A stretch of 6,620 nucleotides of DNA from Cyanobacteriota bacterium (GCA_027592485.1 JAQCKL010000256.1:1-6620), one strand, 5' to 3'. Positions 1 through 5,853 are shown, numbered from the stretch's first letter. The notes: generated by a model from the letters alone, not told the origin. A program made the numbers and translations.

Positions 1-86
1 CCCCCGGCTTCGAGCCGGTGGATCACATCGGCATGGGGGTGAGTGGAGGGGGGAATCAGGGCGGGCGGGGTGAGGGTGGTGGTCAT
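1..86 (-). CDS. CO2 hydration protein N-terminus (CupA/CupB, ChpX/ChpY family), partial
   Basis: Reading the minus strand from the ATG at 86-84 gives 28 complete codons plus two bases, open to the window edge. The peptide contains PPSTHPHADVIHRLEAGG, which resembles the start I remember for cyanobacterial CO2 hydration proteins (a short variable leader, PPS-H-A-VI-RLE-GG, then a conserved segment lying outside this window). In the family these are peripheral subunits of NDH-1MS or NDH-1MS', thought to carry the zinc site that hydrates CO2 to bicarbonate on the cytoplasmic side of the thylakoid. The assignment is from memory of the family, supported by ndhD and ndhF on the same strand just upstream. 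No Shine-Dalgarno sequence precedes the ATG. Which paralogue (A or B) cannot be told from this fragment. Most of the protein, including any metal ligands, lies outside the window. Confidence 0.62.
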   Translation of the reverse strand, partial: MTTTLTPPALIPPSTHPHADVIHRLEAG

Positions 87-134
87 GGGTCTAGGGTGGG
101 AGTTTGGATGGGGGTTACGCTTTTGGATTTGGGT

Positions 135-153
135 GGTGGCTCTTGTGGCCACC
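135..153. repeat. Short inverted repeat, GGTGGC-N7-GCCACC
   Basis: Perfect 6-bp arms (135-140 and 148-153) lie around a 7-base spacer in the 198-bp gap between the divergent cup and Nudix genes. No T-run follows on either strand, so it is not a standard terminator. It could be an operator or a hairpin in the leader of the cup transcript. It could also be chance in a G-rich stretch. Confidence 0.3.
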
Positions 154-173
154 CTCCGGGGGGAATGGTGTAG

Positions 174-195
174 GGGCAATCCCTTGGGTTTGCCC
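174..195. repeat. 22-bp dyad in the cup/Nudix divergent gap
   Basis: Outer arms GGGCAA (174-179) and TTGCCC (190-195) enclose inner arms CCC (181-183) and GGG (186-188), with a single T/T mismatch at 180/189 and a 2-base centre. As DNA it is a compact near-perfect palindrome. As RNA it would form a 9-bp hairpin. It lies 88 bp from the cup ATG and 90 bp from the Nudix ATG, so it could act on either. No T-run follows on either strand. I found no convincing -10/-35 pair for either gene in this gap. Confidence 0.4.
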
Positions 196-284
196 TCCGT
201 CCGCGATCACATCGTTAATACGGACAACAACCAGGGCGGACCCGATGGCAGGCATGATGGGAAGGGTTTGTCATTCAGAACATC

Positions 285-713
285 ATGGGCAAAAAACCTC
301 GCATCCGACCGATCGCCATTTGCCTCTTCCGCCAGGGCGATCGCATTCTCGTCTATGAAGACACCGACTCGGTGCGGCAACTGCGCTTTGGCAGACCCCT
401 GGGGGGTGGGCTGGATTTTGGAGAGACCAGTGAGGCGGCGATCGCCCGCGAGATCCGCGAGGAGCTGAGTGCCGAAATCCATAGCATTCAACTGTTGGGG
501 ATTTTGGAATCGGTGTTTGAGTACGAGGGCAAGCCGGGTCATGAGATTGTGTTTGTGTATGACGCCAAGTTTGTGAATGAGTCCCTGTATGAGCGGTCAG
601 AGCTGGATGTGAACGAGGGCAAGCGGCAGTTTAAGGCGCGGTGGCGATCTCTAGATGACTTTCGCCAAGATGCCCCTCACTTAGTGCCCGAGGGGCTGTG
701 GCAGTTTTTGTAG
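285..713 (+). CDS. Nudix hydrolase domain protein
   Basis: This is a single-domain 142-residue protein, a normal size for a stand-alone Nudix hydrolase. The Nudix box GX5EX7REUXEEXGU is present at residues 41-63: G41, E47, then R55-E56-I57-R58-E59-E60. The metal-binding glutamates E56, E59 and E60 are intact. The late glycine of the box is serine (S62). Family members are cytoplasmic Mg2+-dependent enzymes that cleave a nucleoside diphosphate linked to another group. Nothing outside the box shows the substrate. The ATG at 285 is chosen because an in-frame stop at 255-257 lies just upstream and no other ATG or GTG intervenes. It has no clear Shine-Dalgarno sequence. Codon use and two HIP1 sites inside the gene (336, 437) match the rest of the window, so recent foreign origin is unlikely. 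It converges on ndhD with a 5-bp gap and diverges from the cup gene. Confidence 0.9.
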   Translation: MGKKPRIRPIAICLFRQGDRILVYEDTDSVRQLRFGRPLGGGLDFGETSEAAIAREIREELSAEIHSIQLLGILESVFEYEGKPGHEIVFVYDAKFVNESLYERSELDVNEGKRQFKARWRSLDDFRQDAPHLVPEGLWQFL

Positions 714-718
714 GCCGC

Positions 719-2233
719 TTATAAAGGCGGGATGGCGGCGGTGATCGGGGGCGGCTCTGGCGCAATCGGCTTCATCATTGGGGCTGCGGCCACCAGCGCC
801 ACGGCTGTGGGTTCGCCCCAGCGCACCAGCCAGTTCGGTTGAATGCCTAAGAACAGAATTAATGCGGCTAAAATCACCGCTGGGACCCGTTCAGAAAAAG
901 TGACCTTAGGGAAATAGGCAATGCTGTTGTCTAGCTTGCCGAAGCAGGTGCGATTCAGCAGGATGACGAAATACACGGCGGTCAAACCTGTGCCCATCAC
1001 CGCCAGGAGAGTCGGCAGCGGGTAAGCAGCGTAGCTGCCTTGAAACACCAAAAACTCGGTCACAAAGCCCACTAGACCAGGGATTCCAGCACTGGCCATG
1101 CCCCCCAACACCAGCAGCGCGCTAATCAGGGGCAAGCCCCGAATCGGATTCATCAGGCCATTCAGCACATCCAGCTCGCGGGTGCCCACCTTGGTTTCAA
1201 CGACCCCCACCAGATGGAACAAAATCGCCAAAATCAACCCGTGGGAAATCATCTGAGTGACTGCCCCCGTCAACGCCAAATTGGTCAGCGCCGCCCCGCC
1301 CAGGAGGATATAGCCCATATGGCCCACCGAGCTATAAGCCACCATCCGCTTGATGTCTTTTTGGGCGATCGCCGTCACCGCCCCATAGAGCACGCTCCCT
1401 GCTCCCCACACCGCCAGATAGGGGGCCAACACCGACCAAGCCTCTGGGAACATGCCCAATCCAAACCGAAATAATCCGTAGGTGCCTAGCTTGGCAAGCA
1501 CCCCACCGAGCATAATTGCCACCGGAGTTGACGCTGCTACATAGGTATCCGGCAACCAGGTATGGAAGGGCACCAAGGGAATTTTGATGCCAAAGGCTAC
1601 TAGCAAAATCCCCAACAAAATCACCTGGGTGACTAGGGGCAGCGCTTGTCCGAGACCAGCCTCATACGCAAAGTCCAGGTTGCCGGTCAGCAGGACCGTG
1701 GCTAAGAAACCCGCCAGCATCAATGCCCCAGACAGGGCGGTATAGAGCAAAAATTTCGTGGCCGCATAATTGCGCTTCTCCCCGCCCCAGATCGCCACCA
1801 ACAGATACAGGGGCACCAGCTCAAGCTCATAGAGCAGGAAAAACAGCAGCAGGTTTTGGGCTACAAAGGCCCCAGCCATACCACCACTCACCACCAGCAT
1901 CAGGGCATAAAACAGCCGGGGTCGCTCGATATCGGGGCGACTGCTCCAGAGGGCAATCCCCGTGATCAAGCTGTTCAGGCCCAGCATCAGTAACGAGAGG
2001 CTGTCTATACCCAAGTCGTAGTTCAATCCCAGTTGCGGAACCCAGGGTAGAAACTCCCGAAACTGGAAGCTCGGATCCCCTAGGCTGAACTGGGTAAACA
2101 GCCACAGGGTCCAGAGTAGGGTGGTGCTCGCGATCGCTAAGGCCGCCACCCGCCCCTGTTGAGCAGACAGTTTGGGCAAAAAGGCGATCGCCCCAGCACC
2201 CAAGATCGGTAACCAAATCAGAACACTCAGCAT
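719..2233 (-). CDS. ndhD: NAD(P)H-quinone oxidoreductase subunit 4, CO2-uptake type (NdhD3/NdhD4)
   Basis: This is a 504-residue polytopic membrane protein of the NuoM/NdhD antiporter-like family, a full-length match to the usual ~500 residues. About 13-14 hydrophobic segments run from residue 1 to about 485, followed by a proline-rich tail (486-504). Proton-path residues seem conserved: E136 in LLYELELVPLYLL (like E144 of NuoM), K217 in FGIKIPLVPFHTWLPD (like K234), H224, K248, and E393 in VTEFLVF (like E407). The QKDIKRMVAYSSVGHMGY segment (291-308) is a family hallmark. It sits in the thylakoid membrane arm of NDH-1 and pumps protons during plastoquinone reduction. Pairing with ndhF and a Cup-like gene points to the NDH-1MS or NDH-1MS' form rather than NdhD1/D2. 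D3 and D4 cannot be separated by eye. The start is the ATG at 2233, without a strong ribosome-binding site. The gene follows ndhF after 85 bp, probably in one transcript. No terminator fits in the 5-bp gap to the Nudix gene. Confidence 0.93.
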   Translation of the reverse strand: MLSVLIWLPILGAGAIAFLPKLSAQQGRVAALAIASTTLLWTLWLFTQFSLGDPSFQFREFLPWVPQLGLNYDLGIDSLSLLMLGLNSLITGIALWSSRPDIERPRLFYALMLVVSGGMAGAFVAQNLLLFFLLYELELVPLYLLVAIWGGEKRNYAATKFLLYTALSGALMLAGFLATVLLTGNLDFAYEAGLGQALPLVTQVILLGILLVAFGIKIPLVPFHTWLPDTYVAASTPVAIMLGGVLAKLGTYGLFRFGLGMFPEAWSVLAPYLAVWGAGSVLYGAVTAIAQKDIKRMVAYSSVGHMGYILLGGAALTNLALTGAVTQMISHGLILAILFHLVGVVETKVGTRELDVLNGLMNPIRGLPLISALLVLGGMASAGIPGLVGFVTEFLVFQGSYAAYPLPTLLAVMGTGLTAVYFVILLNRTCFGKLDNSIAYFPKVTFSERVPAVILAALILFLGIQPNWLVRWGEPTAVALVAAAPMMKPIAPEPPPITAAIPPL

Positions 2234-2318
2234 CGTTTAGTCAGGGGTTAAGGGAATAAGACAGCAGAGAAAAGGGTAGGGTTACCCAATCACAACCGGC
2301 AGCAGGGTTGCCGACCGC

Positions 2319-4187
2319 TCAAAAGGCCGAGAAGGCAGCGGTGAAAATCCCCGGCAAATATTGCCAACTCATCACCACACTGATCACCGCCACACAAATC
2401 GAAATGGTCAACACATAGAACTGAAACCGGCCAGTGTTGTTGTATTTCAGGGTTTCGCCACTAACTAAAGAGGCCAAGCCCACAAAGTTGACGAGCCCAT
2501 CAACCAGGTAGCGATCGAGCCAATCGGTAAAACGAGAGAGTAGCGCCACCCCCAGCACCACCGTGCCCTTGTATAGGCGGGGGGTATAAAAATCAAAGGC
2601 CAGTAAATTCCGCAACCCCGCAGGCACGATATGGGCTGGGTTCTCAACCTGACGTCCCACATACAGCAGTGCTCCGATGCCAAATCCGGCAGCGCTGACT
2701 CCGGTCAAGGCCAACGCCAGATCGGTATTCATCGTCGCCCAGTTGGGTAATAGATGGACAACATCCAACACCAGCGGCAGGTGCAGGGTAAATCCCGCCA
2801 TCAGCGCCATGGGCACCACCATGAGCCACAGGGGTTCCGGAGATCGGATCGTCATTTGGTTAGGTTGTCCGGCAAACATCAACCCAAACATCCGAGCCAG
2901 ACTAAAGGCCGCAATCCAATTAACGACTAGCACAAGGGCCACCAGCAGCCCTTGATGATCGCTCCAAAGCCCAGAGACCAGCTTCAGCATGGCCCAAAAG
3001 CCCCCCAGGGGAGGCAACGCGACAATCCCCCAAATCCCGACTAATACTGACATCCCAGTGATGGGCCGCCGCTGCCACAAGCCGCCCATCTGGGTCAAGT
3101 CTTGGGTGATCACATTGATAATGACCGACCCTGCCCCCATGACCAGCACCGCCATGGCCAAGGCATAGGTCAGCACCAACAACAGCGCTGCCTCGGGTTG
3201 TTGAGCCCCCACCGCCACAAACACCAAGCCCATATAAGCGCTGGATAAGTAAGACAGCACTCGCTTGATATCCACTTGGGCCGCCGCAATCAGCGTTGCA
3301 CCCAAGGACGTAATCGCCCCAACCGCGATCAGCGTGGTTAACGTCATGGGCGACAGCGCCAAGACAGGTTCCAACTTGACTAAGATCCAAGCGCCGGTGG
3401 CAACCACCACAGCATTCCGCAAGATCGTGCTGGGCAGTGGCCCCTCCATGGCTTCGTCAAGCCATAGGTGCAAGGGGAACTGGGCACATTTACTCATCGG
3501 CCCCGCCACCAAGCCGATTCCAATCAGCCCAATCCAGGTCGGGTCTACCTCAGCAGTTTGCGCCCAAGCCGCTAACTCTCGGAAGTCCCAGGTATGGGTG
3601 AATGGGTAGATGGCCAGCACCGCCATCAGCAGGATTAAGTCGCCGATCCGCTTCGTCAAAAAGGCATCCCGTGCCCCCGTCACCACCAAGGATTGGTTGT
3701 ACCAGAACCCCACCAACAGATAGGTACCCAGGGTGAGGATTTCTAGCAGCATGTAGGCGAAGAAGAGGGAGTTACACAGCACCAGGGCATTCATTCCGGC
3801 CTCAAAGAAGGCCATAAAGGCAAAAAAGCGCCCCCACCCCCAGTCCATCTCTAAATAGCCAACGGCGTAGATTTGAGCAAGCAAGTTCAACCCAGTAATC
3901 AGAACCACGGCACCGAGGGTGGTGGCCGAGACCTCTAGGGGCACCGTCAGATTGAAATCAGCCGCCTGTAGCCAGGGCACAAAAAAGAATTGAGGGGAAG
4001 ATTGACGACTCCACAGGGCCTGAAATGCAAGCAGGCCGTGGGTTAGCGCCATCAGGGTGGTGATGATATTGATGTAGCCTGCGGGGCGAGGACCGGTACG
4101 CCGAATCAGCCCTGGGGACCAGGGAATGGTCAGCAAGGCTCCGATCAGAGGATAGACGGGGATTAACCAACTGGTTTCGGTAAGCAT
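2319..4187 (-). CDS. ndhF: NAD(P)H-quinone oxidoreductase subunit 5, CO2-uptake type (NdhF3/NdhF4)
   Basis: The protein has 622 residues from the ATG at 4187 and belongs to the NuoL/NdhF family, at the usual length of the CO2-uptake forms. Hallmarks are IRRTGPRPAGYIN near the N-terminus, LLEILTLGTYLLVGFWY (E149, like NuoL E144), RDAFLTKRIGDL, GPMSKCAQFPLHLWLDEAME (K233, like K229, and H240), AQVDIKRVLSYLSSAYMG, and PPLGGFWAMLK (K402, like K399). The C-terminal part has the FDFYTPRLYK and WLDRYLVDGLVN segments typical of this subgroup, then a final membrane helix near residues 590-610. NdhF is the distal proton-pumping subunit of the thylakoid membrane arm and helps hold the Cup protein. The frame stays open to a TTG at 4211, which would add 8 residues. 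I prefer the ATG because homologues start just before the W-L-I-P segment. Neither start has a Shine-Dalgarno sequence. It is the first gene of the probable ndhF-ndhD operon, and the dyads at 4260-4343 are candidate control sites. Confidence 0.93.
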   Translation of the reverse strand: MLTETSWLIPVYPLIGALLTIPWSPGLIRRTGPRPAGYINIITTLMALTHGLLAFQALWSRQSSPQFFFVPWLQAADFNLTVPLEVSATTLGAVVLITGLNLLAQIYAVGYLEMDWGWGRFFAFMAFFEAGMNALVLCNSLFFAYMLLEILTLGTYLLVGFWYNQSLVVTGARDAFLTKRIGDLILLMAVLAIYPFTHTWDFRELAAWAQTAEVDPTWIGLIGIGLVAGPMSKCAQFPLHLWLDEAMEGPLPSTILRNAVVVATGAWILVKLEPVLALSPMTLTTLIAVGAITSLGATLIAAAQVDIKRVLSYLSSAYMGLVFVAVGAQQPEAALLLVLTYALAMAVLVMGAGSVIINVITQDLTQMGGLWQRRPITGMSVLVGIWGIVALPPLGGFWAMLKLVSGLWSDHQGLLVALVLVVNWIAAFSLARMFGLMFAGQPNQMTIRSPEPLWLMVVPMALMAGFTLHLPLVLDVVHLLPNWATMNTDLALALTGVSAAGFGIGALLYVGRQVENPAHIVPAGLRNLLAFDFYTPRLYKGTVVLGVALLSRFTDWLDRYLVDGLVNFVGLASLVSGETLKYNNTGRFQFYVLTISICVAVISVVMSWQYLPGIFTAAFSAF

Positions 4188-4259
4188 GGTGGGCGGTGAG
4201 GATGCGGTCAAACGAGGACGGGAAGCAAGCAGCCAGAACTCATATCTAGAGGGGGATTC

Positions 4260-4343
4260 AGACCCTTGTCTATGGAAAACTATTTTCGATAGACCTGAGT
4301 CTATACCTCACTTAGTGTATCGCTCTGGATGGACTTGAGTCCA
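4260..4343. promoter_or_regulatory. Three spaced GAC-N4-GTC dyads upstream of ndhF
   Basis: Three inverted repeats share the layout RGAC-N4-GTCY: AGAC-CCTT-GTCT (4260-4271), AGAC-CTGA-GTCT (4291-4302, extended to 6-bp arms ATAGAC/GTCTAT at 4289-4304), and GGAC-TTGA-GTCC (4331-4342, extended to TGGACT-TG-AGTCCA at 4330-4343). Centres are 31 and 40 bp apart, close to three and four helical turns, so they would face roughly the same side of the DNA. They lie 73-156 bp upstream of the preferred ndhF ATG. This layout suits cooperative binding of a dimeric regulator. ndhF3-type operons are controlled by the LysR-type repressor NdhR/CcmR in cyanobacteria, but the half-site here is not the published motif as I remember it, so the regulator is unknown. 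Confidence 0.5.
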
Positions 4344-4350
4344 GGTATCT

Positions 4351-4388
4351 ATTGATGAAAGTAAATTCGAATCTCATGTTTGATTGAT
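4351..4388. repeat. ATTGAT direct repeat pair, possible NdhR/CcmR half-sites
   Basis: ATTGAT occurs at 4351-4356 and 4383-4388, 32 bp apart (about three turns), around a palindrome ATTCGAAT (4365-4372). The NdhR/CcmR site reported for CO2-responsive genes, as I recall it, is TCAATG-N10-ATCAAT, and ATTGAT is its outer half read on the other strand. The second copy is followed 10 bases later by TATGGA (4399-4404), which matches CATTGA at four of six positions. This is a weak match, offered only because the neighbouring operon is a typical NdhR/CcmR target. Confidence 0.25.
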
Positions 4389-4456
4389 AAATGTCTTTTA
4401 TGGATAGGTCTGGATGCAGCTGCTTGGGGTGCTGCTCCGACCGCAGCGCCACTGAA

Positions 4457-4475
4457 CCGGCCATTAGATGGCCGG
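4457..4475. repeat. Perfect inverted repeat CCGGCCAT-N3-ATGGCCGG
   Basis: Eight-base-pair arms (4457-4464 and 4468-4475) with a 3-base centre form a GC-rich hairpin or operator-like palindrome in the middle of the ndhF/4627 divergent region. Neither side has a T-run, so it is not an ordinary intrinsic terminator. It may insulate the two divergent promoters or bind a regulator. It lies 152 bp upstream of the ATG at 4627. Confidence 0.45.
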
Positions 4476-4520
4476 CATGACCCTTGCCATCCTTAAAAAT
4501 AATTTGTCTAAGGTGGTTTC

Positions 4521-4543
4521 AACGATCAGTACACCTGATCGTT
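4521..4543. promoter_or_regulatory. Perfect 9-bp-arm dyad, operator candidate
   Basis: AACGATCAG (4521-4529) and CTGATCGTT (4535-4543) are exact reverse complements around a 5-base spacer TACAC. The dyad ends 8 bp before the proposed -35 element of the gene at 4627. There is no T-run on either strand, so a protein-binding site is likelier than a terminator. The 14-bp centre-to-centre spacing of the arms suits a dimeric regulator acting as an activator or partial repressor. Confidence 0.5.
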
Positions 4544-4551
4544 TGAGCTGT

Positions 4552-4580
4552 GTGAAACGCAGTATCCTCATCACTATAGA
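4552..4580 (+). promoter_or_regulatory. Candidate sigma-70-type promoter for the gene at 4627
   Basis: GTGAAA (4552-4557, four of six to TTGACA) is separated by 17 bp from TATAGA (4575-4580, four of six to TATAAT). Transcription would start near 4587 and give a leader of about 40 bases. The match is modest. Position and spacing support it, together with the strong dyad just upstream. Confidence 0.4.
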
Positions 4581-4615
4581 GAGATCCGGTTCACCTACGT
4601 TCTAATTTGGTTTAC

Positions 4616-4619
4616 GGAG
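4616..4619 (+). promoter_or_regulatory. Shine-Dalgarno site for the gene at 4627
   Basis: GGAG (within ACGGAG) lies 7 bases before the ATG at 4627 and fixes that start. The same ACGGAG sequence precedes purL at 6099-6104. The ndh and Nudix starts in this window lack such a site. Confidence 0.6.
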
Positions 4620-4626
4620 CAACCCC

Positions 4627-5259
4627 ATGGATTTTCTGGAGCGATCGGTGCAGCGTCGCCGCCTTGGCAAGGTTGTCAAATCAAACTCCCACTGCGACTA
4701 TGTGGTGCAAGTGGACGATAGCCACGATGTCACGGCCCCGCCGCCGCCCGAAGAGTATGGATTTGGGCAGTTTGTCGTCCTGGAGGATGGCGATCGCCAT
4801 TGGGCCGTAGGTCTGATCTACAACTCCCAACTGGTGAACCCAATGTTCCTCAACAATGGGCCGCGCCTGTCTAGCGAGCCGGACCCGATGTTTACCCCTG
4901 ATCTGATCAGCGAGACCCGGACCTTACTCGGGGTGGTTTTGGTCGGCACGCTCGAACAAACAGAGAAGACATTTTATGGGAACCATGGCATCCCCAAGGT
5001 AGTGGTACCCGTGAATACGGCAGTGTATGGCCTCCCCTCAGAAACCATCCATCGCTTCCATTGCACCGCTGAGGATCAGCCGCAATTTCGGTATTACAGC
5101 CACCTCCTCAGGTCCGGTGGTCTATTTGCAGCCCAATTAACGCAGCAAGTTCTCGTTGAATTAATCGACAGCCACCGCTTTAGCGATGCCGACCAACGCG
5201 CCCTCGCCGTTTTATGTAAAGAACTCGCCTGGAAGAACACCATGGGAGCCATGGCGTAG
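4627..5259 (+). CDS. Conserved cyanobacterial protein with HAS-barrel-like N-terminus
   Basis: This is a 210-residue soluble protein with no signal peptide or membrane segment. Residues 12-66 (RLGKVVKSNSH..VVQVDD..YGFGQFVVLEDG..WAVGLIYNSQL) have the strand pattern of a small beta-barrel like the HAS-barrel at the N-terminus of HerA-type ATPases, but no ATPase domain follows. The middle (67-135) is rich in N, P and G with a V-V-V-P-V strand. The C-terminal part (150-208) looks helical, with QPQFRYYSHLLRSGG, then QLTQQVLVELID, and ends in KELAWKNTMG. I recognise the overall pattern as a hypothetical protein conserved in cyanobacteria but know of no demonstrated function. Domain assignment is by eye. 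The ATG has a good Shine-Dalgarno site. It is divergent from ndhF, and no terminator was found downstream. A HIP1 site (4790) and matching codon use argue that it is native. Confidence 0.85.
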   Translation: MDFLERSVQRRRLGKVVKSNSHCDYVVQVDDSHDVTAPPPPEEYGFGQFVVLEDGDRHWAVGLIYNSQLVNPMFLNNGPRLSSEPDPMFTPDLISETRTLLGVVLVGTLEQTEKTFYGNHGIPKVVVPVNTAVYGLPSETIHRFHCTAEDQPQFRYYSHLLRSGGLFAAQLTQQVLVELIDSHRFSDADQRALAVLCKELAWKNTMGAMA

Positions 5260-5337
5260 TCCCAAGGATTCAATTCTCCACAGCAATTCTGAGTATGGCT
5301 TTTCGGGTTCTGAATTCGCCGATCGGGCAGAGCTTGT

Positions 5338-5395
5338 CGTATGCCTTGCCGGCAGGCTACGCCCTTAGCGTTAGCCATGCCCCTTGGGCCATACG
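5338..5395. repeat. 58-bp nested palindromic element
   Basis: Outer arms CGTATG (5338-5343) and CATACG (5390-5395) enclose a hairpin GGCTA-CGC / GCG-T-TAGCC (5355-5376, one bulged T, 5-base loop) and the palindrome TGCCGGCA (5347-5354). The segment GCCGGCAGGCTACGCC resembles the short extragenic repeats scattered through many cyanobacterial genomes. That resemblance is from memory. The element is not coding. Confidence 0.4.
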
Positions 5396-5402
5396 TGAAA
5401 CG

Positions 5403-5415
5403 TCCCCAAAGGGGA
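5403..5415. repeat. Small hairpin TCCCC-AAA-GGGGA
   Basis: Perfect 5-bp arms lie around a 3-base loop, immediately after the 58-bp palindromic element. No T-run follows. It is probably part of the same repeat-rich patch. Confidence 0.3.
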
Positions 5416-5428
5416 AAGCCCATTCACC

Positions 5429-5682
5429 CTATTCCCTTTGGAATGAGAATTTAATAAGACCCACAACGTCCTGACGCCCTCATCCCCTTTTCTTAAATGC
5501 CGAACACCCCTTTTCCCAATGCTGGGGGTGAGGGCCTCGGTGATTAACAGCTGGGTCACTTTATTTGATCCTCATTCCTTAGGGAAGGCTAAACCCACGA
5601 CAAGCTCTGGGCGAACGGTAAATCTCTAAAATGAGAATTGCTAAATTCTCAACTATTCCCTTTGGAATTGCTGAATTCTCAA
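5429..5682. repeat. Repeat cluster: CTATTCCCTTTGGAAT and AATTGCTRAATTCTCAA copies
   Basis: CTATTCCCTTTGGAAT, itself a hairpin (ATTCC-CTTT-GGAAT), occurs exactly at 5429-5444 and 5653-5668. AATTGCTAAATTCTCAA (5636-5652) recurs as AATTGCTGAATTCTCAA (5666-5682), 30 bp later. TGAGAATT occurs at 5444-5451 and 5632-5639, and the second copy forms the dyad TGAGAATTGCTAAATTCTCA (5632-5651). A weaker relative, ATTCCTTAGGGAA, is at 5574-5586. The copies may mark the ends of a small non-autonomous element of about 250 bp, or tandem decay of an extragenic repeat. No transposase or target-site duplication was seen. Confidence 0.5.
5476..5535. repeat. Long-arm inverted repeat GCCCTCATCCCC/GGGGGTGAGGGC
   Basis: Twelve-base arms at 5476-5487 and 5524-5535 pair fully apart from one G-U position, around a 36-base pyrimidine-rich loop. 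The layout CCCTCA-CCCC...GGGG-TGAGGG is, from memory, a common type of intergenic repeat in cyanobacteria, and this looks like a partly decayed copy. It lies between the two copies of CTATTCCCTTTGGAAT. Confidence 0.5.
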
Positions 5683-5689
5683 GAAATTA

Positions 5690-5728
5690 GTTGTAAGGAA
5701 GTTGTAAGGGGCGCTAAAATAGTAAAAT
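5690..5728 (+). promoter_or_regulatory. Promoter-like double repeat before the structured segment
   Basis: GTTGTAAG occurs at 5690-5697 and 5701-5708 (11-bp period), then TAAAATAG occurs twice in tandem at 5715-5722 and 5723-5730. TTGTAA (5691-5696) and TAAAAT (5715-5720) make a -35/-10 pair with an 18-bp spacer, and the second TAAAAT (5723-5728) is an alternative -10. On the other strand the first pair reads CTTACAAC-TTC-CTTACAAC, somewhat like the HLR1 direct repeat bound by RpaB, but with an 11-bp rather than 10-bp period. Confidence 0.4.
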
Positions 5729-5729
5729 A

Positions 5730-5841
5730 GGGAAGTGGGTGCTTCGGCAAACTCTGCTTCCCCATAGACTCGTCTCGTTGAACATCGCTGTTGTTGTGTG
5801 CCTAACACTGAGCCTTGAAGCGGTAGCGAGGTGAGACGATT
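5730..5841 (+). ncRNA. Candidate small structured RNA, unassigned
   Basis: Two consecutive strong folds follow a promoter-like sequence. The first (5730-5762) has arms GGGAAG/CTTCCC, continues through wobble pairs, and ends in TGC-TTCG-GCA, a stable C(UUCG)G tetraloop. The second (5770-5839) has TCGTCTC/GAGACGA (7 bp), an asymmetric internal loop (8 against 3 bases), TCGCT/AGCGA (5785-5789/5825-5829), several further wobble and Watson-Crick pairs, and an apical GTGT/ACAC hairpin (5796-5808). No protein frame fits. The position, between a repeat patch and purL, and the lack of coding potential suggest an RNA gene. I could not match it to 6S, SRP, tmRNA, RNase P, Yfr1 or Yfr2 by their known motifs. 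The 3' end is unknown. It could extend to the hairpin at 5860-5888, giving about 160 bases. It could also be a long leader or a further repeat. Confidence 0.4.
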
Positions 5842-5853
5842 GGCCAGTTGATA

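Larger units (their letters stand above)
5260..5689. other. Gene-free, repeat-rich intergenic stretch
   Basis: No reading frame here has a plausible start, ribosome-binding site and protein-like composition. The stretch instead holds several small palindromic or repeated elements, listed separately, and short AT-rich patches. No clear intrinsic terminator for the gene at 4627 was found within the first 100 bases after its stop. Confidence 0.7.

Noticed and set aside
207..542. Minus-strand open frame of 111 codons
   Set aside because: It is antisense to the Nudix gene, whose frame contains an intact Nudix box.
714..730. Possible terminator between the Nudix gene and ndhD (CCGC-N8-GCGG)
   Set aside because: The stem has only 4 bp, has no T-run on either strand, and extends into the ndhD coding sequence.
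2920..3390. Minus-strand open frame of 156 codons inside ndhF
   Set aside because: It is a shadow frame of ndhF in GC-rich membrane-protein DNA, with no start signal or recognisable domain.
4361..4380. TTCGAATC resembling a tRNA T-loop
   Set aside because: The flanking bases do not pair as a T-stem, and no anticodon or acceptor arms are present.
5636..5682. CRISPR-like repeat pair with 30-bp period
   Set aside because: There are only two 17-base copies, the gap is 13 bases, and the sequence belongs to a wider patch of extragenic repeats with no cas genes.
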